From positions 186,001 through 250,000 of the forward strand of contig JAVJUA010000011.1 in NCBI GenBank assembly GCA_040219935.1: 64,000 bases of DNA, given 5' to 3'. Below the pieces are notes generated by a model. The model was given only the letters and a program-made list of their open reading frames with translations. It did not search any database and had not been told where the DNA came from. This DNA is from UBA7803 sp040219935 (GTDB lineage Bacteria > Pseudomonadota > Gammaproteobacteria > Pseudomonadales > Azotimanducaceae). Both the position numbers and the translations under genes were made by a program. Below are positions 61,598 through 64,000 of the stretch, in pieces (position 1 is the stretch's first letter; each line of letters begins with the position of its first letter).

Positions 61598-63466
61598 ATG
61601 TTGCAAGCCATCGATCTGTCGCTGAAGCGCGGCGGCAACCCGCTGTTCTCGAATCTCGAGCTGACCGTGCACGCCGGGCAGAAGGTGGCGCTGGTGGGGC
61701 GCAACGGTGCCGGCAAATCGACCCTGTTCCAGCTCATCCTCGGCAGCCTGCAGCCGGACGACGGCGAAATCTCCCGCCCCGCCGGCTGGCAAGTGGCGCA
61801 CATGGCGCAGCAGGTGGAGGTGACCCACCGGCCCGCCCTCGAGTACGTGATCGACGGCCACCAGGCCCTGCGCCGGGTGGAGCGAGCGCTGGCACAGGCA
61901 GAGCAAGGGGAGGATCCGCTGGAGCTCGCGCGACTGCACGGGCGCTTCGAGGAGCTGGAGGGATACCAGGCGGAGGCCAGAGCCGGCGAGATCCTCTACG
62001 GCCTGGGCTTCTCGGGCGCCGATTTCCAGAAGCCGTTCAGCGCCTTCTCCGGGGGCTGGCGCATCCGCCTGAATCTGGCCCAGGCGCTCATGGCGCCGGC
62101 CGACCTGCTGCTGCTGGACGAGCCCACCAACCACCTCGACCTGGACACCACGCTCTGGCTGGAGGGCTGGCTGGGACGTTTTCCAGGCACGCTGCTGCTG
62201 ATCGCCCACGATCGCGACTTCATCGACGCCGTGGCCGAGTACATCGTGCACCTGGAGGACGGCCGCGCCGACACCTACCGCGGCAACTACTCCGCGTTCG
62301 AGCGGCAGCGCGCGGAGGCGCTGGCCCACCGGCAGGCCGCTTTCGAGAAGCAGCAGGCCGAGGTGCAGCACATGCAGGCCTTCATCGACCGGTTCCGTGC
62401 CAAGGCCAGCAAGGCGAAGCAGGCCCAGAGCCGCATGAAGGCGCTGCAGCGCATGCAGACGGTGGCGCCGGTGCACGCCGACTCACCCTACCGGTTCGGC
62501 TTTACGAACCCACAGCGCATGTCGAACCCGCTGCTGACGCTGGACGACGTCGCCATCGGCTACGAGACCACGCCGGTACTTCAGGGCGTGAAGGCATCGC
62601 TGCTGCCGGGGGCCCGCATCGGCGTGCTGGGCGTGAACGGCGCCGGCAAGTCAACGCTGCTCAAATGCCTGGTGGGCGACCTTGAGCCGCAGTCCGGCGC
62701 GGTAATCCGCGGTCAGCACGCCCTGGTCGGCTACTTCGCCCAGCATCAGCTGGAAACCCTGCAGGCCTCCGAATCGGCGCTGACGCAGCTCGGCGACCGC
62801 TTTCCCGACCGCCGCGAGCAGTGGTGTCGCGACTACCTGGGAAGCTGGGGATTCTCGGGCGACCTGGCCGCGCGGCCGGTCCGCACCCTGTCCGGTGGCG
62901 AGAAAGCGCGCCTGGCCCTGGCCATGATCGCCCTCACCGAGCCGGCCATTCTGGTGCTCGATGAGCCGACCAACCATCTTGATCTGGACATGCGCGAGGC
63001 GCTGGCGCTGGCGCTGCAGGACTACACCGGCGCGCTGCTGCTCGTGTCTCACGACCGCAGCCTGCTGAAGCGTACCGTGGACGAGTTCTGGCTGGTGGCC
63101 GGCGGCACCGTCACCGAGTTCGACGGCGACCTGGACACCTACGCGGCGCTGCGGCGTGCGGACGGCGGCCGCAAGACCACCCAGCACGATCGCCGCGAGG
63201 AACGCCGCGCGGCCGCAGAGCGGCGGCGCCAGGAGAAGCCGCTGCGCGACCGCGTGCGTGCGCACGAGCGCGAGATGGACGATCTGGGTAAGCGCCTGAC
63301 GGCGGTGGAGTCGCGGCTGGCCGATCCGGAGATCTACCAGACCCTGCCCGCCGACGAGCTCGACGCTCTGCTGGCGGAATCGGGCCGGCTGCGGCAGGCG
63401 CTGGAGGCCGCCGAGCAGGCATGGCTGGAAGCCGCCGAGGCGCTGGAAGCCATCGACGGCGCCTGA
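61598..63466 (+). CDS. ABC-F family ATP-binding protein (YheS-like)
   Basis: 622 residues with two ABC domains. Domain 1: Walker A GRNGAGKST (about 34-42), signature FSGGWRIRL, Walker B LLLLDEPTNHLDL. Domain 2: GVNGAGKST (about 348), LSGGEKARL, LVLDEPTNHLDL. An inter-domain linker rich in Lys/Arg/Gln and a C-terminal coiled coil (about 530-620) match YheS. ABC-F proteins act on ribosomes to relieve stalls or set translation; there are no membrane domains. Start at the ATG 61598. Confidence 0.92.
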   Translation: MLQAIDLSLKRGGNPLFSNLELTVHAGQKVALVGRNGAGKSTLFQLILGSLQPDDGEISRPAGWQVAHMAQQVEVTHRPALEYVIDGHQALRRVERALAQAEQGEDPLELARLHGRFEELEGYQAEARAGEILYGLGFSGADFQKPFSAFSGGWRIRLNLAQALMAPADLLLLDEPTNHLDLDTTLWLEGWLGRFPGTLLLIAHDRDFIDAVAEYIVHLEDGRADTYRGNYSAFERQRAEALAHRQAAFEKQQAEVQHMQAFIDRFRAKASKAKQAQSRMKALQRMQTVAPVHADSPYRFGFTNPQRMSNPLLTLDDVAIGYETTPVLQGVKASLLPGARIGVLGVNGAGKSTLLKCLVGDLEPQSGAVIRGQHALVGYFAQHQLETLQASESALTQLGDRFPDRREQWCRDYLGSWGFSGDLAARPVRTLSGGEKARLALAMIALTEPAILVLDEPTNHLDLDMREALALALQDYTGALLLVSHDRSLLKRTVDEFWLVAGGTVTEFDGDLDTYAALRRADGGRKTTQHDRREERRAAAERRRQEKPLRDRVRAHEREMDDLGKRLTAVESRLADPEIYQTLPADELDALLAESGRLRQALEAAEQAWLEAAEALEAIDGA

Positions 63467-63482
63467 AGCCCCGATGCGCCCC

Positions 63483-64000
63483 TCAGGGCTTCGGCGGCGG
63501 CTTCGGCGCGGCGTCGTCCCGGTCGCGGATCTTGATGACGATGCGCTGGTCGCCGGTCTTGAGCTGCACGTCCTGGCGGGCGTTGAGCGCGGCGCCGTCG
63601 ACCGACACCTTGCGCTCGCGCGACTGCCGCCGCACCGTCACGGGAATGGCCTCCTTGGACGCGCCCAGCAGCTCGAGCGCCTGGTCGGCGTCCGTCACCG
63701 GCTCGCCAGCCACGGTCAGCAGCACGTCGCCGGCCACCAGGCCTGACGACGCATCGGCCACCTCCAGCACCAGGACGCCACCATCAACGCCGAAGTAGCG
63801 GCCCAGTTCCGGACCGATGTCGCGCAGCTCGATGGCCCCGGGCACCTGAATGACCATACGCTTCGCAAACGGCGCGCCGATCGCCCTGAGTGCCTCGATG
63901 TGCTTTGCCATCGCCGCCGGGTCCAGGGCGTCCAGGTGCTTCAAGGCTTCCAGCTCCACCAGCGGCGCCAGCTCCTTGTCCAACATCTCCATCATGAACA
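63483..64000 (-). CDS. PDZ-domain protein (5' part outside window)
   Basis: At least 170 residues are in the window and the gene continues past the right edge on the minus strand. A PDZ-like domain is visible: RYFGVDGGVLVLEVADASSGLVAGDVLLTVAGEPVTDADQALELLGAS (about 87-135), with the GVDGGVLV loop and A-GL-GD-LL-G pattern. The C-terminus is Pro/Lys-rich. An upstream helical segment contains ALDPAAMAKHIEALRAIG. A protease domain, if any, would lie outside. Convergent with the ABC-F gene. Confidence 0.75.
   Translation of the reverse strand, partial: FMMEMLDKELAPLVELEALKHLDALDPAAMAKHIEALRAIGAPFAKRMVIQVPGAIELRDIGPELGRYFGVDGGVLVLEVADASSGLVAGDVLLTVAGEPVTDADQALELLGASKEAIPVTVRRQSRERKVSVDGAALNARQDVQLKTGDQRIVIKIRDRDDAAPKPPPKP

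Overview
This is a 64 kb stretch of a compact, high-GC (about two thirds G+C by eye) bacterial chromosome. The organism is most likely a free-living, salt-tolerant, aerobic or facultatively anaerobic gammaproteobacterium. Three things support this: the nudE / yrfG-hslR-hslO-pckA gene order (as in Escherichia coli), gshA, dsbB and acpH of gammaproteobacterial type, and a complete ectABC-ask ectoine operon with a divergent MarR-type EctR gene. Two TonB-dependent receptors mark a Gram-negative outer membrane. I see no rRNA, tRNA, CRISPR array, transposase or prophage. I would not name a genus.

Layout. 1-9250: a sterol desaturase-like hydroxylase cut by the window edge, small envelope proteins, a DUF2235 hydrolase, a MOSC protein, a first TonB receptor, a secreted HpcH/HpaI-type aldolase followed by a secreted PRC-barrel/EF-hand protein, and a 37-residue membrane peptide behind a textbook FNR promoter. 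9260-24830: nitronate monooxygenase, BCCT transporter, oxidoreductases, a FadJ-like beta-oxidation protein, a NYN-LOTUS protein, a VIT-type transporter, a HerA-like ATPase, and an aminotransferase with an Lrp regulator. 24842-36356: RimK-like ligase, gamma-glutamyltranspeptidase, PPK2 polyphosphate kinase overlapping a DmpA-type peptidase, an esterase, cysteine synthase, D-aminoacylase and a cytochrome P450.

36399-40871 is the ectoine locus. Its divergent ectA and ectR promoters overlap at their -10 elements over a predicted EctR operator. 43482-48900 is the most system-like accessory locus. A TauD-family dioxygenase, a GntR regulator, a TonB receptor and a serine beta-lactamase-like hydrolase are linked by three copies of the AT-rich palindrome ATTATCRATAAT, each inside a recognisable promoter. 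This suggests one regulon for uptake and processing of an unidentified ligand. 48901-49843 looks like a decaying junction: a CDF metal transporter with an internal deletion still behind an intact MerR-type promoter, then a perfect LexA-type palindrome inside an 84-bp inverted-repeat element.

49844-63466 returns to housekeeping: a Cys-less thiolase with its DUF35 partner, cysQ, nudE, yrfG, hslR, hslO, pckA, gshA, acpH, a quinone oxidoreductase, dsbB, an orphan ParA-like ATPase and an ABC-F ATPase. The window ends inside a PDZ-domain protein.

Themes that join the parts are osmoadaptation (ectoine, BCCT), acyl-CoA and lipid catabolism (FadJ-like, thiolase, P450, hydroxylase), and redox or oxygen response (FNR box, Hsp33, DsbB, GshA).
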